From assembly GCA_005883215.1 (NCBI GenBank), contig VAYS01000023.1, positions 32,849 to 96,848 on the forward strand: 64,000 nucleotides of DNA. The letters run 5' to 3'. Each line of letters opens with the position of its first letter. Position 1 is the stretch's first letter. A program made the position numbers and the translations under genes. Source of the stretch: Actinomycetota bacterium. GTDB lineage: Bacteria; Actinomycetota; Thermoleophilia; Solirubrobacterales; Solirubrobacteraceae. The notes beneath the pieces are model-generated. The model did no database searches, was not told where the DNA came from, and saw nothing but the letters and a program-made list of their open reading frames with translations. Shown here one piece after another: positions 9,394-17,622 of this stretch.

Positions 9394-9840
9394 GTGGCTT
9401 CGGACGAGCGCTCAGCAGACGGCGACGGCGGGCCGGGCCGTGTGCTCGCGCTCGACTTCGGCAGCGCGCGCTGCGGCTGTGCGGTGAGCGATCCGGGTGG
9501 GACGCTCGCCACCCCGATCGACCTGGTGCCCCGGCCGGGGACCCGGCGCGGTCTTAGCGCGTTGGCGGACCTGGTCGCGCGCTGGGAGGTGGGCCGGGTG
9601 GTGGTGGGCCTGCCGCGGTCGCTTTCGGGCGAGGACTCCGAGCAGACCCGCGAAGCGCGCGACTTTGCCCACCGCCTGGCCGAGCGTCTCGGGCCGCGAG
9701 TGCCGATCGAGCTCTACGACGAGCGCTTCACCACGCGCCTGGCCGGCCGCGACCCCGATCCGCGCGCGGCGGAGGATTCGCGCGCGGCCGCCCACCTGCT
9801 CCAGGATTGGCTGACCGCGCGCGACCGGCGGGACAGCTAG
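9394..9840 (+). CDS. ruvX: YqgF/RuvX family nuclease (pre-16S rRNA processing)
   Basis: A 148-residue RNase H-fold protein. It begins LALDFGSARCGCAVSDPGG, with the first catalytic aspartate, then VVGLPRSLSG, a glutamate in ELYDERFTT, and AAAHLLQDWL near the end. The family processes the 5' end of 16S rRNA and was once proposed as a Holliday-junction resolvase. The GTG at 9394 follows alaS by four bases. The order alaS-ruvX-mltG-aroE is conserved in actinobacteria. Confidence 0.92.
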   Translation: MASDERSADGDGGPGRVLALDFGSARCGCAVSDPGGTLATPIDLVPRPGTRRGLSALADLVARWEVGRVVVGLPRSLSGEDSEQTREARDFAHRLAERLGPRVPIELYDERFTTRLAGRDPDPRAAEDSRAAAHLLQDWLTARDRRDS

Positions 9841-9856
9841 TCTGGGCCGCCGCAGC

Positions 9857-11476
9857 ATGCCGCTGTTCCGCCGCTCACAACCGCCCCCCGAGCGCAGGCC
9901 CGAGGAGCGGGAGCGCGAGCGCGCCAAACGCGCCGGACGTCGCGCCACCGCCTACCAGCGGCTGCGCGCGGCGACCCAGCGCGTGCGCCCCGATCCACAG
10001 GGCGCGCCCGCCCCGCCCCCGGCGCCCGTCGACCCTCCCTACGACACGGGCGCCGCTCCGGGCGCCTCGCCGCGCGTGCGGGTCATCCGCCGCCAGCCCG
10101 TTCACCAGCGCGCGGCGCCGCCGTCGGCCTCCGATGGCCAGGAGGGCGATCCCCGTCCCGCGCCGCCCGGGGTCGACGGACCTCCGGCGGACGAGCCCGC
10201 CGCGTTCTCCGATCCCGTCGCAGGCGCCGATGACCCGGTGGAGCGCTACGACGCCCCGCCCGCACCGCCCGCCGGCCCGGCGGGTCGCGCCCCCCTGCGC
10301 CCCGGCGAGGCCGGCGGCCGGGGGGAGTCACTTCCCCCCGCCCCGGGGCTGCGGTCACCGGCGCGCGCTCGGCGCTTTGGCCGATCCGGGGGAGGCGGAG
10401 CCGGAGCCGGCGGTCGCCCGGGCAGACCCGCCGGCGGACGCGCCCGGCGCCGGCTGCTCGCCGTCAGCCCGCTGCTGCTCGCCTTGGCGGCGATCTGGTT
10501 TGCCTGGTCGGTGTTTGAGCCGCTCAAGGGCCACGGACACGGGCGCGTGGACGTGACGATCCCCGCCCGCTCCAGCGTCAGCGCGGTGGGGCGGATCCTC
10601 GAGCGCCAGCACGTCGTCTCCTCGGGGTTCTTCTTCTCCGTGCGGGCGTTCGTGTCGGGCCGGCGCGGCGACATCCGCCCCGGGCACTTCGTGCTCGCCC
10701 GCGACATGAGCTATGGCGCCGCGCTCAAGATTCTCACCGCCAAGCCGGTGCCGGTGCGCGCGGTGAGCGTGGTCGTCCCCGAGGGCGACTCACGCCGCGA
10801 GATCGCCCAGCTGGCTCACCGGGATGGCCTGAGCGGCGACTACCTGAGGGCGACGGTGCGCTCCCCGACGCTGGACCCCCGGCACTACGGCGCTCGCCAT
10901 TCGCGCAACCTCGAAGGCTTCCTGTTCCCCGCCACCTACGAGCTGCCGGTGGGCACCTCGGTCTCCCAGCTGGTGGCCGACCAGCTCCAGTCCTTCACCC
11001 GCCGCTTTAAGGGTGTGGATCTGTCCTACGCCCGGCGCAAGCACCTGAGCGCCTACGACGTGCTGACCATCGCCTCGATGGTCGAGCGCGAGGCGGGGGT
11101 GGCCCGCGATCGGCCGCTGGTGGCGGCGGTCATCTACAACCGGCTCAAGAACCGCATGCCGCTGGGGATCGACGCCACCATTCGCTATGTCGATGAGAAC
11201 TGGACCCGACCCCTGAGCTCGCGCGAGCTGCGCTCCCGCTCGCGCTATAACACCCGGCTTCACCGCGGGCTGCCGCCCACCCCGATCGGCAACCCGGGGC
11301 TAGCCTCGATCCAAGCGGCGTCGCACCCCGCGCGCGTGCCCTACCTGTACTTCGTGGTAAAACCCGGCGGGCGCGGCGAGCACCTGTTCTCAAAGACCTA
11401 CGCGGAGTTCAAGCGCGACGCCTCCCGTTACCGGGGCGCGCGGACCCGCAACGGCGGGCACTCGCCGACGCGCTAG
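9857..11476 (+). CDS. mltG: Endolytic murein transglycosylase MltG
   Basis: A 539-residue bitopic membrane protein. About 195 N-terminal residues are proline/arginine-rich and likely disordered in the cytoplasm. One transmembrane helix follows (LLAVSPLLLALAAIWFAW, about 199-216), then the extracytoplasmic LysM-like and YceG/MltG domain. The catalytic glutamate lies in IASMVEREAG, followed by AAVIYNRLKNRMPL and PTPIGNPGLASIQAA. MltG cuts nascent glycan strands and helps set their length. The long N-terminal tail is an actinobacterial feature. Confidence 0.93.
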   Translation: MPLFRRSQPPPERRPEERERERAKRAGRRATAYQRLRAATQRVRPDPQGAPAPPPAPVDPPYDTGAAPGASPRVRVIRRQPVHQRAAPPSASDGQEGDPRPAPPGVDGPPADEPAAFSDPVAGADDPVERYDAPPAPPAGPAGRAPLRPGEAGGRGESLPPAPGLRSPARARRFGRSGGGGAGAGGRPGRPAGGRARRRLLAVSPLLLALAAIWFAWSVFEPLKGHGHGRVDVTIPARSSVSAVGRILERQHVVSSGFFFSVRAFVSGRRGDIRPGHFVLARDMSYGAALKILTAKPVPVRAVSVVVPEGDSRREIAQLAHRDGLSGDYLRATVRSPTLDPRHYGARHSRNLEGFLFPATYELPVGTSVSQLVADQLQSFTRRFKGVDLSYARRKHLSAYDVLTIASMVEREAGVARDRPLVAAVIYNRLKNRMPLGIDATIRYVDENWTRPLSSRELRSRSRYNTRLHRGLPPTPIGNPGLASIQAASHPARVPYLYFVVKPGGRGEHLFSKTYAEFKRDASRYRGARTRNGGHSPTR

Positions 11477-11480
11477 CGGC

Positions 11481-12272
11481 GTGGCCCGCCTCGGCGTCCT
11501 GGGCTGGCCGGTGGCTCACAGCCGCTCGCCGCAGATGCAGGCCGCCGCGCTGGCCGCCATCGGGCTCGGCGACTGGCGCTATCAGCCACTGCCCGTGCCC
11601 CCCGAGCTGTTCGAGGAGACCGTGTGTGCGCTCGGGCCAGCCGGGCTGCTGGGTGCCAACGTCACCGTCCCCCACAAGCGGGCGGCGCTGGCGGTCGCCA
11701 CCGAGGCCACCGCCAGGGCGCGGGCGATCGGCGCCGCCAACACCCTGACCTTCGGCCCGGACGGGGCGATCGAGGCCGAGAACACCGACGCGCCCGGGCT
11801 GATCGCCTCGCTGCCGCGGTCCCCCGCGGGCGCCAACGCGCTGGTGCTGGGCGCGGGCGGCAGCGCCCGGGCGGCGGTGTGGGCCCTGCTCGACGCCGGC
11901 GCCGGGCAGGTCTCGGTGTGGAACCGGACCCCAGCCCGCGCCCAGGCGCTGGCGCAAGAGCTCGGCGCCCGCGCGGTGGCCCGGGCGGCGCCGGCCGACC
12001 TGCTGGTCAACTGCACCTCGGTCGGTCGTGGAGATCCGGCCGAGACGTTCAAGGCGCTGCCGCTGGCTGCCGATTCGCTCGATGAATACCAGTGCGTGGT
12101 CGACTTGGTCTACCGCGACGGCGAGACCGCCCTGCTGGCGGAGGCCCGCCTGCGAGGCGCGCAGGTGGTCGACGGCATCGAGATCCTCGTGCGGCAAGGA
12201 GCGCTCAGCCTGGAGCGGTGGACCGGCCGGCCGGCCCCCCTGGACGTGATGCGCGCCGCGGCGCGCGGATGA
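11481..12272 (+). CDS. aroE: Shikimate dehydrogenase
   Basis: A 263-residue NADP-dependent enzyme reducing 3-dehydroshikimate to shikimate. The substrate site is visible as HSRSPQMQ, NVTVPHKRA (catalytic Lys) and ENTDAPG (catalytic Asp). The cofactor site is LGAGGSARAAVWAL and WNRTPARA. The C-terminus has the usual DGIEILVRQGALSLERWTG. The GTG at 11481 follows mltG by four bases. aroC, aroKB and aroQ lie 30 kb downstream beyond the pilus genes, so the pathway genes bracket the pilus locus. Confidence 0.94.
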   Translation: MARLGVLGWPVAHSRSPQMQAAALAAIGLGDWRYQPLPVPPELFEETVCALGPAGLLGANVTVPHKRAALAVATEATARARAIGAANTLTFGPDGAIEAENTDAPGLIASLPRSPAGANALVLGAGGSARAAVWALLDAGAGQVSVWNRTPARAQALAQELGARAVARAAPADLLVNCTSVGRGDPAETFKALPLAADSLDEYQCVVDLVYRDGETALLAEARLRGAQVVDGIEILVRQGALSLERWTGRPAPLDVMRAAARG

Positions 12273-12336
12273 GGCGGGCCCTCGGCGCCCGTCACCGAGC
12301 ACCCGCGACCCCCCTCACCCAGCCCTCCACCCGGCC

Positions 12337-14136
12337 ATGAGCGACGACCAGACACCGCGCCTGCGCGCGATCCCCGGAGGGCCGGAGGGCGAGTCCGAGG
12401 GCGCCCTGGCCCGCCACCCGGCCGAGGACTGGGACGGGATCACGGCGCCGTCGCAGCGCAGCCCCAGCTCTCGTTTTCTCACCGATGTGATCGTCGACCT
12501 GGGGCTGGTCGCGCGCGAGCGCGTCGACGAAGCGGTCAAGGTGGCCCGCAACTCGGGCTCCACCCCCGAGCAGGTCCTGCTCGCCTCCGGCGAGCTGAGC
12601 CCGGAGGGCCACGCGCGGGCACTGGCCGAGCGCTACGGCCTGGACTATCTCGACCTGACCGTCTTTGAGGTCGACATGGCGGCCGCCAACCTGGTCTCCG
12701 CGGCGGTGGCCGGGCGCTACGTCGCGGTCCCCGTCTCGCTCATCGACAACAGCACGCTACTGGTGGCGATGGCCGACCCGGCCAACGTGCTGGCCGTCGA
12801 CGACATGGCGATCATGACCGGGCTGGAGGTGCGCACCGCGGTCGCCTCCACCGAGGACATCGCCGCGGTCCTCAACCGGCTGGCCCACCTGGGGGACGTG
12901 GTCGCCGACGAAGAAGAGGCCGAGGAGGAGGCGCCCGAGGTCGTCGACCTGCGCGACTCGCCCGACGACGCGCCGATCATCAAGCTGGTCAACCAGCTCA
13001 TCGCGCGGGCGGTGGAAGAGGGCGCCTCTGACCTTCACCTGGCGCCCGACGGGCGCGAGCTGCGCGTGCGCATGCGGGTGGACGGCGTGCTGCACGACGC
13101 CAGCACGATTCCTCGCCGGATGGTCTCCGGCGTCATCTCGCGCGTCAAGATCATGTCCGAGCTCAACATCGCCGAGCGGCGAGTGCCCCAGGACGGGCGC
13201 GCGGGCATGCTCGTCGACGGCCACCGCGTCGACCTGCGCGTGGTCACCCTGCCCAGCGTTCACGGGGAGTCGGTGGTCCTGCGCATCCTCGACAAGGACT
13301 CGGTGGTCATGGACCTCGACAAGCTGGGGATGGCCGATCACGAGCACTCGCACTTCCAGCGGGCGTTCGAGAAGTCGCACGGGGCGATCCTGGCCACCGG
13401 CCCCACCGGCTCGGGTAAGTCGACCACCCTGTACGCGGCCCTGGGCGTGCTCAACACCCCGGACAAGAACATCATCACGATCGAGGACCCCGTCGAGTAC
13501 GAGCTCGAGGGGATCACCCAGGTGCCGATCAACCCCAAGGCGGGGCTGACCTTCGCCAACGGCCTGCGCTCGATGATGCGCGCCGACCCCGACATCATCA
13601 TGGTCGGGGAGATCCGCGACCGGGAGACCGCCCAGATCGCGGTGGAGGCGGCGCTCACCGGGCACCTCGTCCTGTCCACCATGCACACCAACGACGCGCC
13701 CACGGCGGTGACCCGGCTGATCGAGATGGGGATCGAGCCGTTCCTGGTCGCCTCGGCCATCGACTGCGTGGTCGCCCAGCGGCTGGCGCGGACGCTGTGC
13801 GGTCACTGCAAGCAGCGCACGATCATCCCGGCGGGCGCCCTGCGCGCCAACGGCTTTCCCGCCACCCTGGACCTCGAGGCCTACGAGCCGGTGGGCTGTC
13901 GGCGCTGCTCGGGCTCGGGCTACCGGGGCCGCGTCGGGCTCTACGAGGTTATGGAGATCTCGCCCGAGATCCGCGACCTGGCGCTCGAGCGTCGCTCGGC
14001 CGACGAGATCGCCCAGGTCGCCGTGCGCCAGGGCATGCGGCGCATGGCCGAGGACGGCCTGGACAAGGTCAAGCAGGGCCGCACCTCGATCTCCGAGATC
14101 GCCCGGGTGACCGGGGGCAGCAGCGTCGAGGAGTAG
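12337..14136 (+). CDS. pilB: Type IV pilus assembly ATPase PilB
   Basis: A 599-residue GspE/PilB ATPase that powers pilus extension. An N-terminal T2SSE_N domain (about 50-180) is followed by the secretion-ATPase core: Walker A ATGPTGSGKSTTLY (about 351-364), Asp box EDPVEYELEGITQV, Walker B DPDIIMVGEIRDRET and STMHTNDAPTAVTR. The tetracysteine zinc motif (CGHCKQ and CRRCSGSGYRGR, about 488-530) marks extension ATPases and is absent from retraction ATPases. All motifs are intact, unlike the pilT that follows. Confidence 0.95.
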   Translation: MSDDQTPRLRAIPGGPEGESEGALARHPAEDWDGITAPSQRSPSSRFLTDVIVDLGLVARERVDEAVKVARNSGSTPEQVLLASGELSPEGHARALAERYGLDYLDLTVFEVDMAAANLVSAAVAGRYVAVPVSLIDNSTLLVAMADPANVLAVDDMAIMTGLEVRTAVASTEDIAAVLNRLAHLGDVVADEEEAEEEAPEVVDLRDSPDDAPIIKLVNQLIARAVEEGASDLHLAPDGRELRVRMRVDGVLHDASTIPRRMVSGVISRVKIMSELNIAERRVPQDGRAGMLVDGHRVDLRVVTLPSVHGESVVLRILDKDSVVMDLDKLGMADHEHSHFQRAFEKSHGAILATGPTGSGKSTTLYAALGVLNTPDKNIITIEDPVEYELEGITQVPINPKAGLTFANGLRSMMRADPDIIMVGEIRDRETAQIAVEAALTGHLVLSTMHTNDAPTAVTRLIEMGIEPFLVASAIDCVVAQRLARTLCGHCKQRTIIPAGALRANGFPATLDLEAYEPVGCRRCSGSGYRGRVGLYEVMEISPEIRDLALERRSADEIAQVAVRQGMRRMAEDGLDKVKQGRTSISEIARVTGGSSVEE

Positions 14137-14201
14137 GACGCTCGTCCAGGGGCCGGGGCCAGGGTGCAGCTCTGGCCGGCGCCTGCCGATGCGTCGCTGC
14201 G

Positions 14202-15104
14202 ATGAGGTTTGACTTCGCCGATCTGCTGATCGAGGTCATCGGCCGGCGGGCCTCCGACCTGCACGTCACGGCGGGGGCTCCCCCGATGGTGCGCGTGCGC
14301 GGCCGCCTGGCCCCGCTCGAGGAGTTCCCCGAGCTCACCCCCGCCGAGACGCGGGAGATCGTCTATTCGATCCTCACCAACGACCAGCGCCAGCGCTTGG
14401 AGACCGACTGGCAGCTCGACTTCGCCTACCAGATCCCCAACCGCGCTCGCTTCCGGGTCAACGCCTACTTCCAGCGCTCGGCGCTGGGGGCGGCGTTTCG
14501 CCTCATCCCGGAGGAGATCGTGGGCATCGACTCCCTGGGGCTGCCGGCCACGGCGCACGAATTCACGCGCAAGCCGCGCGGGCTGGTGCTGGTCACCGGC
14601 CCTACCGGGTCGGGCAAGAGCACCTCGCTCGCGGCCATGATCGACGAGATCAACCAGGCCCGCGAGGAGCCCGCGCTGACCGCCGCCGAGACCGGGCACC
14701 TGGTATTCGCCACCCTGCACACCCAGGACGCGCCGCAGACCATCGACCGCGTGATCGACGTGTTCCCCGCCCACCAGCAGGGACAGGTGCGCGTGCAGCT
14801 GTCGGTCGCCCTGCAGGGCGTGATGACCCAGCAGTTGGTGCCCACCGCCGACGGTGCCGGACGCGCGGTGGCGTGCGAGATCCTGGTGCCCACCCCAGCG
14901 GTGCGCAACCTGATTCGCGAGGGCAAGACCTTCCAGATCCCCTCGGCCATGCAGACCGGCATGGGCGTCGGGATGCAGACGATGGACGCGGCGCTGGCCA
15001 CGCTGGTGCGCGAGGGCAAGATCAGCCAGCAGCTGGCCGAGGCCCGCTCCTCCACTCCCGACGAGCTGCGGCGCCTGCTCGGCGCCCCGCCACTGGCCGC
15101 TTGA
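14202..15104 (+). CDS. pilT: PilT retraction ATPase with internal deletion
   Basis: A 300-residue protein where PilT is usually 340-370. The N-terminal domain (ADLLIEVIGRRASDLHVTAG) and Walker A GPTGSGKSTS are present, but INQAREEP (to residue 157) jumps straight to ALTAAETGHLVFATLHTQ. The intervening Asp box, arginine finger and Walker B/GEMRDLET segment, about 60 residues, is missing in frame. The motor as written should not hydrolyse ATP normally. The start is ATG 14202; the longer frame to 13797 is pilB shadow. The 3' part (from 14696) is duplicated downstream. Confidence 0.85.
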   Translation: MRFDFADLLIEVIGRRASDLHVTAGAPPMVRVRGRLAPLEEFPELTPAETREIVYSILTNDQRQRLETDWQLDFAYQIPNRARFRVNAYFQRSALGAAFRLIPEEIVGIDSLGLPATAHEFTRKPRGLVLVTGPTGSGKSTSLAAMIDEINQAREEPALTAAETGHLVFATLHTQDAPQTIDRVIDVFPAHQQGQVRVQLSVALQGVMTQQLVPTADGAGRAVACEILVPTPAVRNLIREGKTFQIPSAMQTGMGVGMQTMDAALATLVREGKISQQLAEARSSTPDELRRLLGAPPLAA

Positions 15105-15137
15105 GGGCCCCCTCCAGGCGATGAGCACGTACGTCTT
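14696..15137 (+). repeat. Exact 442-bp tandem duplication, copy 1
   Basis: Copy 1 holds the last 136 codons of pilT, its stop, the 16-base spacer and the first 17 bases of the pilC reading frame. Copy 2 follows immediately with no spacer, and I saw no differences between the copies. The flanking bases differ on both sides, so the unit is exactly 442 bp and there is no microhomology at the junction. Confidence 0.9.
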
Positions 15138-15546
15138 GCACCTGGTATTCGCCACCCTGCACACCCAGGACGCGCCGCAGACCATCGACCGCGTGATCGA
15201 CGTGTTCCCCGCCCACCAGCAGGGACAGGTGCGCGTGCAGCTGTCGGTCGCCCTGCAGGGCGTGATGACCCAGCAGTTGGTGCCCACCGCCGACGGTGCC
15301 GGACGCGCGGTGGCGTGCGAGATCCTGGTGCCCACCCCAGCGGTGCGCAACCTGATTCGCGAGGGCAAGACCTTCCAGATCCCCTCGGCCATGCAGACCG
15401 GCATGGGCGTCGGGATGCAGACGATGGACGCGGCGCTGGCCACGCTGGTGCGCGAGGGCAAGATCAGCCAGCAGCTGGCCGAGGCCCGCTCCTCCACTCC
15501 CGACGAGCTGCGGCGCCTGCTCGGCGCCCCGCCACTGGCCGCTTGA
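15121..15546 (+). pseudogene. Chimeric ORF: first residues of PilC joined to C-terminal PilT
   Basis: The duplication creates a 141-codon frame whose first five codons (MSTYV) are those of pilC and whose remainder is the PilT C-terminus from HLVFATLHTQ onward. It has its own start context, copied from pilC, so it could be translated. It lacks the N-terminal domain, Walker A and Walker B, so it cannot be an ATPase; it could at most act as a PilT interaction fragment. It is best treated as a by-product of the duplication. Confidence 0.75.
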
Positions 15547-15579
15547 GGGCCCCCTCCAGGCGATGAGCACGTACGTCTT
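15138..15579 (+). repeat. Exact 442-bp tandem duplication, copy 2
   Basis: Second unit of the duplication. It starts with GCACCTGG, as copy 1 does at 14696, and ends with the first 17 bases of the intact pilC frame. The same heptamer GCACCTG also lies at the deletion junction inside pilC (15988). Identity indicates a very recent event or an assembly artefact. Confidence 0.9.
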
Positions 15580-16594
15580 CAAGGCGATCGATCTGGCCGG
15601 CGCCAGGGCCGGCGGCGAGGTCGAGGCCGAGTCCAAGCAGTCGGTGGCCGACCAGCTCAAGGCCCGTGGGCTGATCGTGCTCGACATCGCCGACAAGCAC
15701 TCCTCGCGGGAGATCAACCTCGACATCCTGCAGCGGATCAAGGCCCACGACGTGGCGGTCATGACCCGCCAGCTGGCGACGATGGTCGGTTCGGGCATGA
15801 CCATCCTGCGCGCGCTGTACGTGCTCGAGGAGCAGACCAAGAACAAGCTGCTGATCAAGACGCTGGTCGGGGCGCGTAAGGACGTGGAGGCGGGCCTGCC
15901 CCTGTCCGATGCGTTGGAGCGCCACCCCAAGGTGTTCGGCCCGCTGTATGTGGCCATGGTCCGCGCCGGCGAGACGGGCGGCATGCTGCACCTGCCGGCG
16001 ATCACCCAGGTCACCGTTGGGATGTCCAAGGCGGTCACCAGCTACTGGTACCTGCTGATCCTGGGGGTGGTGGGCGCAGTGTGGTCGTTCCTGCGCTGGA
16101 AGCGCTCCGAGCACGGACGGGCCGCGTGGGACGCCTTCAAGCTGCGCATCCCGTTCAAGATCGGCGACATTTGCCAGAAGGTGGCCCTGGCGCGCTGGTC
16201 GCGCACGCTGTCGGCGCTCGTCGGGGCCGGCGTGCCGCTGCTTCAGTCGCTCGACATCACCGGCAAGACAGCCGGCAACATGGTTATCGAGCGGGCGATG
16301 GGCGGCGTGATCGACTCGGTCAAGCAGGGCGGGACGATCTCCGATCCCCTCAAGGAGAGCGCGGCGTTCCCGTCGATGGTCGCCCACATGGTCGGCGTGG
16401 GGGAGGAGACCGGCTCCCTGGACACCATGCTCTCCAAGATCGCCGACTTCTACGAGGACGAGGTGGCCGCCGCGGTCAAGGCACTGACCTCGATCCTCGA
16501 GCCGGTGATGATCGTGGTCGTCGGCGGCATGGTCGGGTTCATCGTGATCTCGATGTACATGCCCCTGTTCAAGGTCTACGACTCGATCAAGTAG
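15563..16594 (+). CDS. pilC: PilC inner-membrane platform protein with internal deletion
   Basis: A 343-residue GspF/PilC protein, shorter than the usual 400 or so. The first T2SSF domain begins correctly (RQLATMVGSGMTILRAL), but YVAMVRAGETGGML (residue 142) is followed directly by LPAITQVTVGMSKAV. That omits the rest of the helical domain and the first transmembrane helix, about 60 residues in frame. The second domain (RTLSALVGAGVPLLQSL, GEETGSL) and two hydrophobic helices (about 155-172 and 312-336) are present. PilC anchors PilB/PilT and is needed for pilin polymerisation. Losing one helix would alter topology. Confidence 0.85.
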   Translation: MSTYVFKAIDLAGARAGGEVEAESKQSVADQLKARGLIVLDIADKHSSREINLDILQRIKAHDVAVMTRQLATMVGSGMTILRALYVLEEQTKNKLLIKTLVGARKDVEAGLPLSDALERHPKVFGPLYVAMVRAGETGGMLHLPAITQVTVGMSKAVTSYWYLLILGVVGAVWSFLRWKRSEHGRAAWDAFKLRIPFKIGDICQKVALARWSRTLSALVGAGVPLLQSLDITGKTAGNMVIERAMGGVIDSVKQGGTISDPLKESAAFPSMVAHMVGVGEETGSLDTMLSKIADFYEDEVAAAVKALTSILEPVMIVVVGGMVGFIVISMYMPLFKVYDSIK

Positions 16595-16603
16595 TGGGGG
16601 ACT

Positions 16604-16673
16604 TGATCTGTCCACGTTGATCTTGCTATTTCCACGCGATATTGCACAAAGGCGCCCCGGCGGTAGCGGGACG
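16604..16673. repeat. Direct repeat A flanking the lipoprotein gene
   Basis: About 70 bases closely related to 17157-17221. Shared blocks are TGATCTGTCCA, ATTTC-ACGCGATATTGC, CAAA-GCG and CGGGACGC. It lies just after the pilC stop and downstream of the minus-strand lipoprotein gene. It looks like a duplicated regulatory segment or the remnant of a mobile-element end; no transposase is adjacent. Confidence 0.7.
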
Positions 16674-16684
16674 CTACTAACTAC

Positions 16685-17131
16685 TTAGCCCTTTGCGCAG
16701 TCCTTGAGTCCGAGCGCGGTGGCCTTGGCATTGTCTTGTCTGACTTGGGTCGACAGCTGCTCGGCAAACGGAGCCGCCCGTCTGGCGTCCCCCGACCTTT
16801 GTGCGGAGCTGGCCCCTTCGAGCAGTGTTACCTCGTGATCGGCGCCGGCCAGGTAATCCTGGTAGGCGGTGCGCTTGTCGGTTGGCGGTGCGACTGACCT
16901 CAGCCTGGCGATGAATGCCCGCGCGAGCGGCAGCACCCGATCTGCGTACGCCGGGATCGCAGAGAGGGTTGTCGGCTTCCGGATCGCTTTGGTCCTGGCC
17001 TGGTACGTGTTGCAGGCTGCGTTGGCTTTGGAGGCAAAGTCGCTTGCACCGCAGCCAGCTGCGCCGATCGCCCCCGACAAACCGACAATCAAGGCGAGCC
17101 GGGCGTGGAACGCGCCCCAGGTGCACGACAT
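16685..17131 (-). CDS. Putative secreted lipoprotein of unknown function
   Basis: A 148-residue protein with a lipoprotein signal: a short basic start, a hydrophobic run (LALIVGLSGAIG) and lipobox GAAGC with the acylated Cys at 27. The mature part is helical and rich in Ala/Lys with two further Cys (40 and 145), resembling small surface lipoproteins that begin near a KANAAC motif; the function is unknown. The ATG at 17131 is chosen because a strong GGAAGGAG ribosome site precedes it and the signal peptide starts there; the longer open frame upstream has no coding character. It lies between two related repeats. Confidence 0.7.
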   Translation of the reverse strand: MSCTWGAFHARLALIVGLSGAIGAAGCGASDFASKANAACNTYQARTKAIRKPTTLSAIPAYADRVLPLARAFIARLRSVAPPTDKRTAYQDYLAGADHEVTLLEGASSAQRSGDARRAAPFAEQLSTQVRQDNAKATALGLKDCAKG

Positions 17132-17622
17132 GGCGATCTCCTTCCCGTTGCGTGGCTGATCTGTCCAATCTCGCATTTCGACGCGATATTGCCCAAAAGC
17201 GTCTGGGCCAGTACGGGACGCGATCCAGCGCATCGCTCCCGCCATCGGATACGGGAGCGATCGTGCGGCGACCGGGGGATGCCTGCTCGTGTCCGCCACA
17301 AGGGGGCACCGCTGATAGCCCCGGTTCTGGCGATTTGCGAGACCAGCTGAGCAGGTGCCGCTCTGCCCTGCGCTTGGCGCCACGACGCGCGTGTCGGCGC
17401 TTCCGCTCGCGCCGCGAGCGGCCTGAGCGGTCTGCGGGATCGGACGCTCCCTCCTCGTCCATCGCAGCAGCAAAGCCCTGGGCAAAGGAAACGCGCTCCA
17501 TCAGGCGATAGCGGAGGCGGCCGCGTTGCGAGAGCCGACGCCGCTTGACATGGGGACCGCAGCGCTGGATCGCCGCCGCTCGTGGGGCGATGAGTTGCGT
17601 GGGGTGCGATGGTCCTAGGGAC
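17132..17622. other. 491-bp region without a convincing gene
   Basis: Contains repeat B (17157-17221) and a perfect 10-bp inverted repeat, ATCGCTCCCG at 17232-17241 with CGGGAGCGAT at 17252-17261 and a 10-base loop. The hairpin has no T-run, so it is not a clear terminator. The rest (about 17284-17520) has open frames on the minus strand, but their Arg/Ser/Pro-rich translations lack any recognisable domain. It could be a decayed insertion. Confidence 0.5.
17157..17221. repeat. Direct repeat B, upstream of the lipoprotein gene
   Basis: About 65 bases matching repeat A (16604-16673) in the same orientation with roughly 80% identity and a 5-base gap. It ends 26 bases before the lipoprotein ATG (reading the minus strand), so it occupies the position expected for that gene's promoter. 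Confidence 0.7.

Noticed and set aside
13797..14201. Upstream extension of the pilT frame
   Set aside because: It overlaps the pilB 3' end in another frame; PilT homology begins at the ATG 14202.
13941..15497. Minus-strand frames over pilT and the duplication
   Set aside because: They mirror pilB/pilT; the apparent repeat in them is just the 442-bp duplication.
17232..17261. Hairpin ATCGCTCCCG/CGGGAGCGAT as a terminator
   Set aside because: No T-run on either side and no gene ending next to it.
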